From: Bathynomus jamesi
Taxonomy: Eukaryota > Arthropoda > Malacostraca > Isopoda > Cirolanidae
Length of the DNA: 64,000 nt
Assembly (NCBI GenBank): GCA_023014485.1
Contig: JAJOZX010000880.1
Location: forward strand, 257,501-321,500
Reading direction: 5' to 3'
The notes under the pieces are model-generated. The model ran no database searches. It was given only the letters and a program-made list of their open reading frames with translations, and had not been told where the DNA came from. Below, piece by piece: positions 18,493 through 29,529 of the stretch. A program made the position numbers and the translations under genes. Within the stretch, counting starts at the first letter, position 1. Every line of letters starts with the position of its first letter.

Positions 18493-21254
18493 CGTAACTG
18501 GATTTGTATTAACTTTATATTGTCCCGTTTCACAGGCAATTTTACCATAGGCAAAAGCTAAGCATCTCATTACATTTACAAATTATAATACACATTACTG
18601 GATATATAAATAAAAAAATATCCGGCCTTAACCGGTTGGCTCTTAACCATTAAAACTTAGGAAAAACCAATAACACTTAATACCATACAAATAAGCCTAC
18701 TTTATTTAATGTAATGACCCTTAAAAAATATATTTTTAAGTACTTAAAACAATGATTTATATATGGGGAGATTTCCTCTCTTAATTATTCATTCCAAAGC
18801 TTCACGACTCTACGAATAATATTACGAATAGATTCACTTATGAATCGTCTTAATTTATCGTTTTATGAACGTAGTTGAACTCGCCTTCTTAACCCTAAAA
18901 TCCTTTCCCAAATTCAAACGAATGATGACCGGGTCGAAACTTTTGAATGGCTATTGTGCCTCGCAGGATTTAAAGTTTTGATAAGGAATTTCACAATCAG
19001 GGCAACGGTTATTACTTTCTATTACGTACAAAACTACTTTTTATGGAAACTGGAACAAATAAAAATTCTATTAATGGTCAATTGTCCATAAATACAACCT
19101 TTTTCAAATACAATCTTTTCGTATAAGTACCACAAATCAGTCTTACGACACAATTGGGGAACATTTCCGAGTACAGGACTTCCTGATCGCATTAACTTAC
19201 GAGTCGCTTTTTGATAAAAGAGCGAAAGTATTAAAGAATGTTTGAACCGTCTTCCAATTTGTAATAAAAGACATACGCCATTTTCCTCGCCACGAGAATT
19301 AGTAACAAAACTAATGTGGAAAGTTTTTCTTTTTTTAACCACAATTAATGAAAGCGGTAAAGAAAATCGTTGGACTAATCCTTCGAAGTGGATACATTTT
19401 TTCCCCTTCATATCTCGATCTCCGTAAGCTAAACCAATCTTCGTCTACGTTTGGAATCCGGTTTGAAGAAGCGAATGCGCAGAAAGAACGAGAGCAGCGT
19501 CGAAATGATTTCGGAACGTCGACGAAATCTTATTCTTCGCAACCTCGCAAAGAACGACAATGAGCGACACGAATTTCTTTGTTGCGGCTCGCGAACCTGG
19601 AACATTTTGATGGAAGGAATTCTGCCCCGCGCGTTACGCTTACGGAGCATTTAATAGTTTTAATGCGAGCCCAAATTATGTTCGGCGGGGCAGAACGTGG
19701 TCGACGACGGGTCAGAGACCTTTATCCGGCGTTTCCAAACACTAGACAAACTTCAGCTTTTTTTTGACCAACGCAAGTTTCGTTCGTATGAAAAGAATTC
19801 ACGTTCTCCAAACAGTGACCCACGTCACGTCGTGGTTGAAGACATTCAAAGACGCCTTTCAAGTTCACGTAATACTGTTCAAGGTAAACTTCTTGAGTTG
19901 GAAACGACAGAAGCTTTCAATGAAACGGGCGACATGTACTGTTTTGGAATTATCATTTAAGAACACAATAATGCGATAAATGTCGAGTCTAACACGCACA
20001 AATAACCTGTTGTGTCCGAGATCATCAGCGTCTTAAATTTAGTTCACCATCAGGGTTTCACGTGGGACACCCATTGTAACCACAAGTCAACGTCCACAAC
20101 TCAAGGTGTAACAAACAACGTTCCCCTATAAGCGAAATGAAGACAATGAAGTCGGGGTTCGACTCTCGATCATGCTGGTGGCGCTGTAATAATAATAAAG
20201 TAGAGCAATGAATCGCATTAGTTGAACTGAGCGCTGTGCCTGTGCCAGTCCCTGCTCAGTATTACTATTAATAATAATATGGAACGAACTTGACAGATTA
20301 ATAATAAAAGGGCAAAACTGATGTAGATATTGTGCGAGATATGTTCAATGCAATCCAATCCAAGGCCAGTGTTCTTATAGACTGACCAAAACACTTTATA
20401 CAATTATGGACAAGGGAGGAGTGTTTCAAGGAATATCCTTTACGTGAGATTGTACTACTCAAAAAAGTTTTTCATTACAGTTTTTGATCGAACTCCTAAT
20501 AAACTGTCGTACAGTCTATTAAAAAAATCCTGCCGTCAAACTGATGTTTCTTACATCTCTTTATCAGTGAGGAACATAGAATTTCGCGAGAAGAGTTATT
20601 CAACAGACTGTATAGAATACACATTTAGAGCAGGTGATCTCTCCGTATACATATATATATATATACTGTATATGATGAGTCAGAAATTAAACGCGGAGAC
20701 GTAAATATATTCAGTACTGGTATAGTAAATCGCATGACGTCATAGCTTACGTTTGAGGTTGTGGGCGGAGCTAAAAGGTTGGCAAAAAAAAAAAAAATAA
20801 GACCCAAAATGTATTATTAATAAAAATATGCATTTCCTCTGTAAGTCGGATTCCGAATGTCATTACTTCCGAGAGTCGTTTCTAAACTTAGCAACATGAA
20901 AACGTTCTAAATATTTGTTCGACACACAAACAATAACTGTGCAACGCCCGTCTCAAAACATATTTTAAATAAACGCGTTTCTTCCCAGTCGGAAAGTCGT
21001 CTGCGCGTGACGTCACACGTAAACAAGGATGGGGTCTACAAGCGTAAACCACAAAAGAGCCGAGAAAACTACCTCTGCAAAAATTTTTATTTAAGCTCCT
21101 TTTTGAACCGCACGTAACATTACGAGCGCGCACGTGTGTGTGTGTGTGTGTAAAAAGGTATGTGGTGTTCCTGTTTAATATGTTAATTACAACCAATACT
21201 GTTCTATTTCTTTAAGGGTATTTTCTATTATAATTGTCATTTTTACTCTGAAAG

Positions 21255-21255
<1 letters not shown>
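18493..21255. other. No gene recognised
   Basis: AT-rich flanks with a more CpG-rich block at about 19440-19770. A 125-residue minus-strand frame at 19034-19411 and several plus-strand frames up to 88 residues do not resemble any family I know and may be chance. A degenerate tRNA-like B box (GGGGTTCGACTCTCG) lies near 20155. Confidence 0.4.

Positions 21256-21306
<51 letters not shown>
21256..21306. repeat. (GA)n microsatellite
   Basis: About 50 bases of AG dinucleotide. Confidence 0.95.
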
Positions 21307-21308
<2 letters not shown>

Positions 21309-21632
21309 ACAAGGAGTTGCAAGGACAAGAGGAAGCCTCAAAGACCTTCCAGTCCACTCTGGGAGGTTCCTCTTATTAAACGTTTATTTTTCTTTCAACT
21401 ATCCTAGCAGTAGTAGAAAACTGAATAGAAAAGTAGGCGGCTCTCTCCCCACCCTCCGCTCCCTCCCTGCCAGAGGCAGGTACGAAAAAAGGTTGAAGAA
21501 AATACCTTGACCCTGGAAAAGTAGCCAAGGAAATTTTACAGGGAAGTGGAGAATATATAAATAGCTCTATATCTAGCATGCTCACAGACACCGTGCAAGT
21601 GAACTCCTGCAGAGTTATTGTATGTTTTAATC

Positions 21633-21899
21633 TTAAACTATGAAAGTATTCAGTACTTTGTCTAGCCTATTTTTAAACACATTTACACTTTGACTGGAAA
21701 CAACCTCTGAAGGAAGTTGGTTCCAGATATTAACTATTTTATAGGAAAAGAAATTCCCGCAAACAGAGGTCCTAAATGTCTTTAGTTCTAGTTTAAACCC
21801 ATTATTTCTTGTCGGATTGGCATTAAGTGAGAATAAGTTTTTGTAATCTACCCTGTCTATTCCATTGAGCATCTTGAAGACTTGAATAAGCTGACCCCG

Positions 21900-21902
<3 letters not shown>
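21633..21902 (-). pseudogene. LINE C-terminal fragment (CR1/L2-like)
   Basis: The minus-strand frame reads RGQLIQVFKMLNGIDRVDY, then NNGFKLELKTFRTSVCGNFF, then NIWNQLPSEVV and VNVFKNRLDKVL before the stop at 21633. The R-G-D/Q-L-I-x-V-F-K...W-N-x-L-P...F-K-N-R-L-D pattern is the tail of CR1/L2-type LINE reverse-transcriptase proteins. It differs from LINE-A and is 5'-truncated at a (GA)n tract. Confidence 0.8.
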
Positions 21903-21938
<36 letters not shown>

Positions 21939-21960
21939 GAGAGAGAGAGAGAGAGAGAGA
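21901..21960. repeat. (GA)n microsatellite
   Basis: Nearly perfect AG tract with one interruption (GAGGAGAGGAG), directly at the truncated 5' side of the LINE fragment. Confidence 0.95.
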
Positions 21961-22617
21961 ATGTACTGTACTTACATAATCTAAATTACATTTGTATAAT
22001 TTCACACTACAATTAACGCATCTCTTAATTACGACCCAAAGAAGGAATTAGTTGTTGGTATCAAAGAGCCCCACGAAGAGGGCACTCAACTGTTATATAT
22101 TCTCCTATTGATTAAAAAAAAAAAAAGATCGTACTTTAAGCTTTCACACGAGTGGTTGGTTACCTTTTTAAAATGCCCAAAAGTCTTTCGTTTTTATTTT
22201 GAAGTAATTTCTTTATTCTTAAAATGATCAACTTTTAAGCGTTTAATCAAAAATCAAAGTAATTAATTAAATTATATTAAATTCCGTATACATGAGTAAC
22301 AAAGAGCAGATTTTAGAAAGCCGAGGGAAAGCCTAACCCTCAAACAACTCCGAGTGTTCCCTAATGACTTCCGTTCCAACGAAGGAATTGCTGCGATCAG
22401 AGGACAAATTTTCAATTTTCACTGGAAAAGTTACGCACGAAATTCCGATGGAAATTTCTTGTTTTCAATACTGAGGGGCTATGCTCTTTAATGACACCAC
22501 CACAATTATACAATACGATACACTTTTACTAAACACTATTTCATAATTTCGGGACAATATTTGGTTGGTTGGTTTCTTTTAAAGATATCGAATTATTAAA
22601 CCCGCTTTATAGTTGTA
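21961..22617. other. No gene seen
   Basis: AT-rich DNA without recognised coding or mobile content. Confidence 0.45.
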
Positions 22618-23154
22618 TTGGGTGATTTTTTTTAAACGTCTGACATTTCAAAAGGTTGGTTTGTATTACTTTTTTTTTTTGTTGAAATAAAAGTATGAAA
22701 TTTTTACTGTATCTTTTCTACATATGGGTAATTAGTCCCCTAATGCAAAACATGCTCTAGTCTATATGTGATGTCCTCTCAATTCATCAACTCTGCACAC
22801 CAACGACAAAATTTTGTAGTACTCTGGACAGAGTATCTGTTGAAATCTGAGAAATGTCTCGTTCAACTGATGATTTCAATCGTCCTATTGCGTGTGAATT
22901 GTTTAAACATTATCTTTTAACCAACAGATAAAAGTCTAAAAGGTTTAGATCCGATGTTGAGGGCCATGATATCCCTTTAATATAAACGGCAGGAAATTTG
23001 TCGGATCGGACTCTTCCGTCGAAAGCATCATGTAAGCATCGTGAGCCGAGAGAACATCATGGAGCATGTTTTGTACTAGGGGACTAATCCCCCATGTGTA
23101 GAGAAAGAGTAAAAATTTCTCTCTTCTTCCAGTTAATAAAAAAAATACAAACCT

Positions 23155-23206
<52 letters not shown>

Positions 23207-23215
23207 CGTTTTATT
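22618..23215. mobile_element. Long-TIR element, family M2
   Basis: The left end GGGTGATTTTTTTTAAACGT and about 150 bp beyond it match, inverted, the segment 23040-23155 (shared landmark ATTAGTCCCCTA). A second half-copy stands at 35960-36183. The right terminus has been replaced by a (GT)n tract. A short plus-strand frame starts MSRSTDDFNRPIA near 22856; its family is unknown. Confidence 0.7.
23161..23204. repeat. (GT)n microsatellite
   Basis: About 44 bases of GT dinucleotide at the right side of the M2 element. Confidence 0.95.
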
Positions 23216-23274
23216 ATTTTATTTATGAACAAGTGTCATGTAGCAGCTGGCAAGGTTCAAATCTATGAACATTG

Positions 23275-23473
23275 GTGCTGGTTAAGTGTGCGGTCTACCT
23301 AGCTTTTAGTTAGCCTTATAAGGCTAACTAACGAAAATATCACGACTTAACCTAACCAATCGTTAGGTCAACTGTACGCCCTTGACGATTGGTTAGGTTA
23401 AGTCGTGATAGTTTCATTAGTTAGCCTTATAAGGCTAACTAAAAGCTAGGTAGACCGCACACTTAACCAGCAC
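23275..23473. repeat. Palindromic repeat P1, copy 1
   Basis: About 90-bp arms around a 20-base loop. The core of the arm (CTAACGAAAATATCACGACT, then TAACCTAACCAATCGT) recurs in two other palindromes at 32265 and 51958. The outer 25-30 bp (GGTGCTGGTTAAGTGTGCGG) are also inverted but are unique to this copy. Loop sense: TAGGTCAACTGTACGCCCTT. Confidence 0.92.
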
Positions 23474-24162
23474 CTGAACATTTTTCCCAAAGCAAAGCAT
23501 TCGGACAAACAATTTCACAATGGCGTATTTTATGCACAAATAAAATTACATTCGGACGATGAATGTAAACAATTTTTGTAGTAACTTAAACCAACCTAAA
23601 TAACTTTCTTTTTCCACCCACTGAGTCCTAAACTGCAAACAATGCTCAAAAGTGAAAGGGTATTAAGGTCTATATAGGCCTAGACAAAACAAACCTCGGG
23701 CCAAATCAATTTTCCAGTAAGCTTATACACGAAGTAGGCCTACAATGAAGAAAAGGCCTAACTCACGATAGAAGACAAACCGTATTGTTATTATCTGGAG
23801 AATAAGTTTAATATTTAATATTTTTGTATGGTTTCCGAGTGGAAGTAAGCAAGCAAGCAATAAGCATTAGAAAGGAGGGGTCACCCGTATTGCAATGCTC
23901 CTCCATTTACAGAAGGGAGGAGTGATTCCTACATCTTTACACTCTACTTCCTGTACGCGTGCACTCGCTTCTGCATTGCGAAAACCTCCCTCCCAAAACT
24001 CGCTTCGCACATTAACGCATTTTTCATAAACCGAATTAAAATGCATCTCTGGTTTTGATGTTTTTCATTTACTTTTACGAAGGATGTGGACCACGCGGGA
24101 AATTATTCAAAAATATGGATTGAGGGCGCGCGCGCATTTGTCATAAATCCATCATAATCACG
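23474..24162. other. No gene seen
   Basis: AT-rich DNA; a CpG-rich patch with GCGCGCGCGC lies at 24125-24135. No recognised family. Confidence 0.45.
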
Positions 24163-24352
24163 CCTCCGCCTTTTACTCAGGAGTGTAACTCGCTTCCATG
24201 TTAACCAGTGCGCGTTATTCTACCCGCAACCAAAAAAAGGTCCCAAAACAAGACGTCAATTTGAACATTTGTTTTAGTTCAGATGTATTATACTTATGTA
24301 GATTTAATTTAAAATAATTTTTCCTATGACAGCGGACTTATGGGACACCCTG
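24163..24352 (-). mobile_element. Family M1 transposon, 5' end fragment
   Basis: The right terminus ends TTATGGGACACCCTG. Inward, on the minus strand, lies the start of the transposase frame (ATGGTTAAC..., giving MVN followed by a SYTPE-like block). The rest of the element is missing. Confidence 0.8.
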
Positions 24353-24499
24353 TGTATATATATTTTTTTATAAATGCTTTTGCCATCATCAATGCCTCAA
24401 TTATAATCTAAATAAAACGCCAATTTTAAGCCTATTTTTAAGTCGGTTTACACCCGATCGACTTCACATTCTATCGACAAATCGATTGCGGATTACACT

Positions 24500-24585
24500 A
24501 ATTTACTTTAGGTTACTTTAGGTTACGCTAGGTTACTTTAGGTTACTTTAGGTTACGCTAGGTTAGGTAAGTAAGGTTAAGTTGC
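24500..24585. repeat. Tandem TTTAGGTTAC / TTAGG-like repeat
   Basis: Eight or so degenerate copies of a 10-base unit (TTTAGGTTAC or GCTAGGTTAC). It lies within an imperfect inverted region whose outer parts share GATCGAC and TCGATCC. Confidence 0.8.
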
Positions 24586-24862
24586 ATTTTTAGTGTCGAG
24601 GTTACGGTCTTGTCGATCCGATGGGTATAAGTCCTCTTTTAGATATCAAAAATTATTTATTACTGAATAATTCCTTCAAAGGGGGAGAGTATTTTCAAGT
24701 GTTTTAATTGTGAACAGGAGTACAGTTCAATCTCCATTTATGAATGGGTCTGAAGACAATCTTAAAGGAGTGAAGTCAGTAGCAGTAGCTTCGCGAAGGA
24801 CTTTGAAATTAACTTGATGGTAACATTTCGCGACAATAATTCCCGATTTGAGAATGTATCAG

Positions 24863-25151
24863 CAGGGCCGCCGAGAGGGCGGGAAAGCCGGGTTAAATCC
24901 CCGGAGCCCAGAAAGAGGGATAAAATCTAAAAATATTAATAAAGCGATTGATTAAATAACAGAGAGGAAATATAATTAATGAACATACATTTTATAGATA
25001 TTATTATGGTGTATGTTTTGAATAGTGACTCGTACATATAATGAGTTTCTCGTTATGTACACGCAAAACATTCATAATAAAATACTGAGTAAACAAGGGT
25101 GCCCATATACCAATTCTTCCCCGGGGCTCGTGGCAGTTCTCGCCGGCCCTG
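24863..25151. mobile_element. hAT MITE, 289 bp
   Basis: Ends CAGGGCCGCCGAGA and its inverted match, with an exact 8-bp duplication TGTATCAG at 24855-24862 and 25152-25159. No transposase inside. The perfect duplication suggests a relatively recent insertion. Confidence 0.92.
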
Positions 25152-25159
25152 TGTATCAG

Positions 25160-25878
25160 ACTCCAGTGAAATATTGCCAAGAGGTTGCTACACCCTTTTG
25201 CAACTCTGTTCGATGTTTTCATAATAAAAAATTACTTCAATTTGTCATCAGTATTCATAGAGCAAAAATGGGGCACAGCAATTCTGAAAGGTTTTCCTCC
25301 ATAAAAAGCGATTATTATTGGAAATTTACAATTCAATTTGGGTTTAAATTCTTAATATTCTTGATTCCATTCTTAATTTCTATTAATTATCTTAATTATA
25401 TATATATTAAAATAAATAAAATGTTTTCAAAATTATTACTTAAGTCCTGGGTAAAATTCTAAAACTGGGAAAATTCTCTTTATTTACTAGGAAATTTTTA
25501 GTGAATTTTTATTTCAATCCTCACCCTCTGGAAATCCCAGTGCAAGATTCATCAGAAGCGCGAGATGCACTTGTTTCTTGTTATCCCGAAATACATTCTT
25601 ATCACTTCAGGTTTGCTCTCCACAAAATGGACCAACAATTCGGAACACCCGCAATTTCAAACCTTCCATTTAAACCAACATGACCACCATTTTCACGGTT
25701 GACCTAAATTAATATTGCGTATATTTCCGTATAATATTAAATTAATAAAGTGACATTGCGTAATATAATTCCTTTATTATTTATGATAATTTTTGTAATG
25801 CAAGTTCCTCCATGTCTCTCACCAACACAATTAATACATTTTAATTTCATAACCAATATATAGTATATGTATATATAT
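25160..25878. other. No gene recognised
   Basis: AT-rich. A 60-codon open frame at 25501-25683 (MNFYFNPHPLEIPVQDSSEA) has no family I recognise. Confidence 0.4.
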
Positions 25879-26063
25879 GTCGTGGCCAGTGTCGTAATAT
25901 CACTTCCCATTAATCAGCGAGGTTAAGCGACATTGTGTCTGGAGAGAAGTTGGATGAGAGACCGCAGTTCTCTGCATCCAGATTATGGTAGCGACCCTTG
26001 GTTCGAATTCCCCTTAAAGCTGTAAATTGCCTTAAATGTTGCTAAGGGGGTTAAGCAACCCCA
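25879..26063 (+). mobile_element. 5S-derived SINE (S1), diverged copy
   Basis: Same order as 15108-15320: GAGGTTAAGCGACATTGTGT, then TTGGATGAGAGACCG, then the body and GGTTAAGCAACCCC tail. It is more diverged than the copies at 15108 and 26736. It follows a short TA tract and is followed directly by the tRNA-derived SINE. Confidence 0.88.
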
Positions 26064-26078
26064 TAAAACAACTATATA

Positions 26079-26410
26079 GCGATGCAGTGGTTAGCATCGC
26101 TGACTACGAATCCACCAGCCGCGGGTTCGTTTCTGGTGAAAGCAGGTGGAGCGCAGCTCACCCAGATGCTCATCATTCCATAAAAATAGGTTGGTAGATA
26201 AATGCGTACCCTGAGTGGCCTAGTGGTTAAGACGCTACACTGCTGGATCGGGAGGTCGTGAGATCGAGTTCGGGGAAGAATTTTCTAATTTCTGACCACT
26301 TGCGTTGGATCGTGGTTCAGATTCGACATTAAGCTGTAGGTCCAAGGTGGAATATCAAGCTTGACTTTCGTCAGAATGAGCAATTCGAGCGGAGGTAAAA
26401 GCCAAGGTAT
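26079..26410 (+). mobile_element. Dimeric tRNA-derived SINE (S2)
   Basis: Two tRNA-like heads in tandem. The first has GCAGTGGTTAGCATCG (A-box side) and GCGGGTTCGTTTC (B box). The second has TGGCCTAGTGGTTAAGACGC and GTGAGATCGAGTTCGG. The shared 3' body includes GGTCCAAGGTGGAAT and CTTTCGTCAGAATGAGCAAT. Two internal polymerase III promoters in one unit mark it as composite. Confidence 0.85.
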
Positions 26411-26421
26411 ATAAATGTATA

Positions 26422-26635
26422 CAGGGTATCTCAGAAGTCTAGACCGATAGGCCATTAGGGTTATTTATTAATTGTGTGTGTGCCAAGATCAGGGAACTAA
26501 GAAACATTTAGGGAAGCCTACGTGAAACAATTGATATGTATACGCAAGTTAATGGCATGCAGCAATTTGAACAATTGTTAAATCAAAAGTAAAAAGTTAA
26601 TTCTCCCTTTGAGTCTAAACTTCGGAGACACCGTG
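26422..26635. mobile_element. CAGGGTA-ended MITE
   Basis: Left end CAGGGTATCTCAGAAGTCTA and its inverted, slightly diverged match at the right (GTCTAAACTTCGGAGACACC). No coding sequence. Confidence 0.75.
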
Positions 26636-26641
26636 AATATA

Positions 26642-26718
26642 CAGGGTGTTCATAAATTCACCCAAGTGAAAATGTGGTGGTTTACATGCATATTCACTTG
26701 CATGAGTTCATGAACACC
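26642..26718. mobile_element. CAGGGTG-ended mini-MITE
   Basis: 77 bp with ends CAGGGTGTTCATAAATTCAC and GAGTTCATGAACACC. TA flanks the left; the right end joins a TA tract. Confidence 0.7.
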
Positions 26719-26735
26719 ATATATATATATATATG

Positions 26736-26948
26736 TTTTTTTTTTAATTGGGGTTGTTTAACCTCCTTCGCAACATCTAAGGTCATATGACGGAGGGGAC
26801 CTACAGCTTTACGTGGGATCCGAACCACGGGTCGCTACATAATCTGAGCGCAGAGGACGGTCTCCCATCCAACTACTACCCAGACCCAATGTCGCTTAAC
26901 TTCGCTGATCTCCGGGAAGCGGCGTTACGACATCGGCCACGACGTAGC
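26736..26948 (-). mobile_element. 5S-derived SINE (S1)
   Basis: Minus-strand copy. The T run at 26736-26745 is its A tail, followed by GGGGTTGTTTAACC. It ends in CGGCCACGACGTAGC, the complement of the 5S-like head. It is close in sequence to the copy at 15108. Confidence 0.92.
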
Positions 26949-26949
26949 A

Positions 26950-27237
26950 TATATATATATAACAGCGGTTTTTGTATAGTTTACATTTTTTCGTGGCGTT
27001 TCTGTTCGGGGAAGTGGAGAGAAAGGCTGTCCCTTGAGGGAGAAGTTGGATGTAAACCCCTGTTCTACAAGGTGGTGCCATACGACCTTGCATACCCCAG
27101 AGTTGAATTCTAGATTTTGTTCCGTGAAGATCACAGGTTTTTGGGGACTCGAAATTTTGTAAGTATAGCTTGTCAGTCGCACTTACCAGATTCTTTCGGT
27201 GCTGTTTAACATAATAAAACTCGCCCTTATCCTAAAG
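26950..27237. other. Unassigned, possible donor-like site
   Basis: A GC-moderate stretch with a strong donor-like GTAAGTAT at 27160-27167 on the plus strand, but no recognised coding frame before it. I do not call an exon. Confidence 0.25.
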
Positions 27238-27853
27238 CAGGGGTGACCCATTATTTCGATCGGAAGGTTAATTAAAAAGGCTCTACTACAATCGGGGTCC
27301 AATCAGCCTTCGCTATAATAGTTTGTAAATAATTGCAGCTTAAAGTAGCATTCAATGTGTGTGTGTGTGTGTGTAAAAAAATATATATATATTTTTTAGT
27401 ATTTTAATTTAAATTACTTATTGAAATTTAAACTTGTTGACAAACTTAAAATTCTAGGGTACTGACCTGTCATTCAAGGTCAGTTGCACAGCGATGGCAT
27501 AACATTTAAAGTACAATTATAATAATAAAGATGAATGAAAGCGCTTGGTAAGCATCTAGTAATTAATGTGTCCATATCTTACTTCAGTTCTATTGAAGCA
27601 ATGAGAAGCACCGAACCAAGATATTCATCAGTCATCACTAATAGACATTTTGATTCGTTAAGATTAAAGACAAAGTGTCATAATCAGTATTTGGCCTATT
27701 TTCTCTAACATTCCCGTGTAGTAGTTTGTAGGTTTTGGGTTAAATAACAAAAAAATGCACGTAGACATTTTGTTGCACCGCAGCAGCTCGCGAACCGGAT
27801 TAAACCTTGTGAAGGGCCGTATCCGGCCCGCGGGCCGTTTTTGCCCACCCCTG
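27238..27853. mobile_element. hAT-type MITE (CAGGGGTG ends), 616 bp
   Basis: The left end CAGGGGTGACCCATTATTTC and the right end CGTTTTTGCCCACCCCTG are inverted. The CAGGGGTGGGCAA-type terminus with GGCCCGCGGGCC just inside is typical of hAT/Charlie-like elements. The flanking octamers TCCTAAAG and CCCTAGAC agree at only 5 of 8 positions, so the insertion is old. No transposase. Confidence 0.8.
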
Positions 27854-28063
27854 CCCTAGACTCGAATCCTTAACTAAATTACAGTTATTTTACGTAATAA
27901 ACCTAAAATTCAACCGTAAATTATTTCATTTCCTTAAAATCGTGTCGGTGAAAAGTCGGTTGATGACGCCTCACAATTACTCATTTATTTGTATCATTAA
28001 TATATCGGTCAAATAGAACAGTAATAATAAAACATACATATATATATATATATAATACACACA

Positions 28064-29425
28064 CAGGGTGAGTCAAAAGTAGCGCCCGATTTCTGTTTTT
28101 TCGGCTGTCAGATTCTTTCTGGGAAGTCATGTTGTTATAATTGTCTTGCAGATATTAATTTTCTTAGTTTATTTATTTTTGTTTTTGTTTGCAGGTTATT
28201 GCCGAGAGTTTGGAAAGTTACTGAATTTGCACCAAATTGAACCATGAATTACCTTTCAATGAATCAACGCATTGCGGCCGTGAAACATTACTACAAATGT
28301 AATGAACAACCAACGATGGCGGCACGCCGTTTGGCACAGGAATTCGATATTAACCCACCCCAGGAGAAAACATACGATTGATTGTCGAGAAATTTGAAGC
28401 AAACAGGGTCGGTAGCCACTGCAAAGAAGTCCGGTCGTCCGAAAACGGCAACGAATGTAGCTAAGGTTGAAGAAGCCATCAGGAGACTGGAACAAAGTCC
28501 GCAAAAGTCAACTCGCCGTTTATCTGCAGAGTTGGAGAGTGAGCCAATCAAGTGTTATCCGTATCCTTCACCAGAAAAATGGAAACTTACATTCCACGCT
28601 TACTGCATGCCCTTCATGATGGAGATGACGACCGCCGTCTTCATTTTGCGAAGAGTTCTTAGCTAAACTTGACGAAGAGGACACAATGCTAGACAAATCT
28701 GGTGGTCAGATGAGGCATGTTTTAAGCTTAACGGCACAATAACAGACACAATTGTGTCTACTGGGCTGCGGAGAACCCAAGAGTGACAGTTGAGAAGGAG
28801 GTAAATTTACCTGGCGTGACAGTTTGGGCAACCATATCTCCATTAGGGATAATTGGACCTTTTTCTTTGAGGGATCTGTTACTGCAGAATTTACCTGGAT
28901 GCTGCAAACCTTCTTTTGGCCAGGGTACAAGATCAGGACTGTTATTTCCAGCAAGATGGAGCTCCACCTCATTATGGACGTCATGTTCGTCAGTGGCTTG
29001 ATGAAAAACTTTCCCGGAAAGTGGATCGGCCGCCGCGGTCCGATCGGTGGCCGGCCGCTCCCAGACCTTACACCTCCAGATTTCTTTCTTTGGGGGCTCA
29101 TGAAAGATCTTGTTTATCGTGAAAAGCCTCGTACCATTCAGGAATTGAAGGCTCAAATCACTGCAAAGTTTGAGAAATTGATATCGAACTCTGCAGGCGT
29201 GTGTGCCACTCTGTGCCTCGGCTGCAATTGTGCATCGATCACGAGGGAGGGCACTTTGAAAATTGCAAGTAAAACAGCTTGGTACAGTTCCGTAATAATT
29301 TTCCCCCGAATAAATGGTTAGATAAACATGTCATTCATTTATTTCTACCTTCTTGGTACACTGTAATACAAATGGCAAACAACAATCAACTGACAGAAAT
29401 CGGGCGCTACTTTTGACTCACCCTG
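28064..29425 (+). mobile_element. Mariner-like transposon, 1.36 kb, broken
   Basis: Inverted ends CAGGGTGAGTCAAAAGTAGC continue for about 40 bp. The left flank is a (CA)n tract rather than TA, so the target duplication is not visible. A plus-strand transposase pseudogene fills it. Confidence 0.9.
28244..29270 (+). pseudogene. Mariner-like transposase pseudogene
   Basis: It starts MNYLSMNQRIAAVKHYY. A helix-turn-helix region ends in QSPQKSTRRLSAELE. The first catalytic Asp is in a [16 protein letters not shown] block around 28700 (frames shift). The second is in [19 protein letters not shown]. The third is in DLTPPDFFLWGLMKDLVY. The C-terminal EGGGHFE-type end is out of frame near 29255. At least four frameshifts and several stops inactivate it. 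It belongs to the same broad group as the transposases at 1695 and 13600 but is a distinct family. Confidence 0.87.
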
Positions 29426-29431
29426 TTATAC

Positions 29432-29527
29432 ATATGAAAACTCAGAATGATCCCCCGAGATACCTTTTATGTTACACAGACTGTGCATGGAACAAGGAAT
29501 CCTTCCGGGATATATGGTCCGAATAAG
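29432..29527 (+). repeat. Repeat R1, left half of interrupted copy
   Basis: Matches 147-262, including GACTGTGCATGGAACAAGGA. It is interrupted by the Tigger element and continues at 32074. Confidence 0.8.
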
Positions 29528-29529
29528 TA

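Noticed and set aside
19034..19411. 125-codon minus-strand frame as a host gene
   Set aside because: No recognisable domain, no splice context and AT-rich codons; length alone is not convincing in this composition.
24500..24585. Telomeric array
   Set aside because: TTAGG-like units are short, degenerate and mixed with TTTAGGTTAC; similar scraps are scattered through the window.
27145..27170. Exon ending at the GTAAGTAT donor-like site
   Set aside because: No coding frame with recognisable similarity and no acceptor with a pyrimidine tract upstream.
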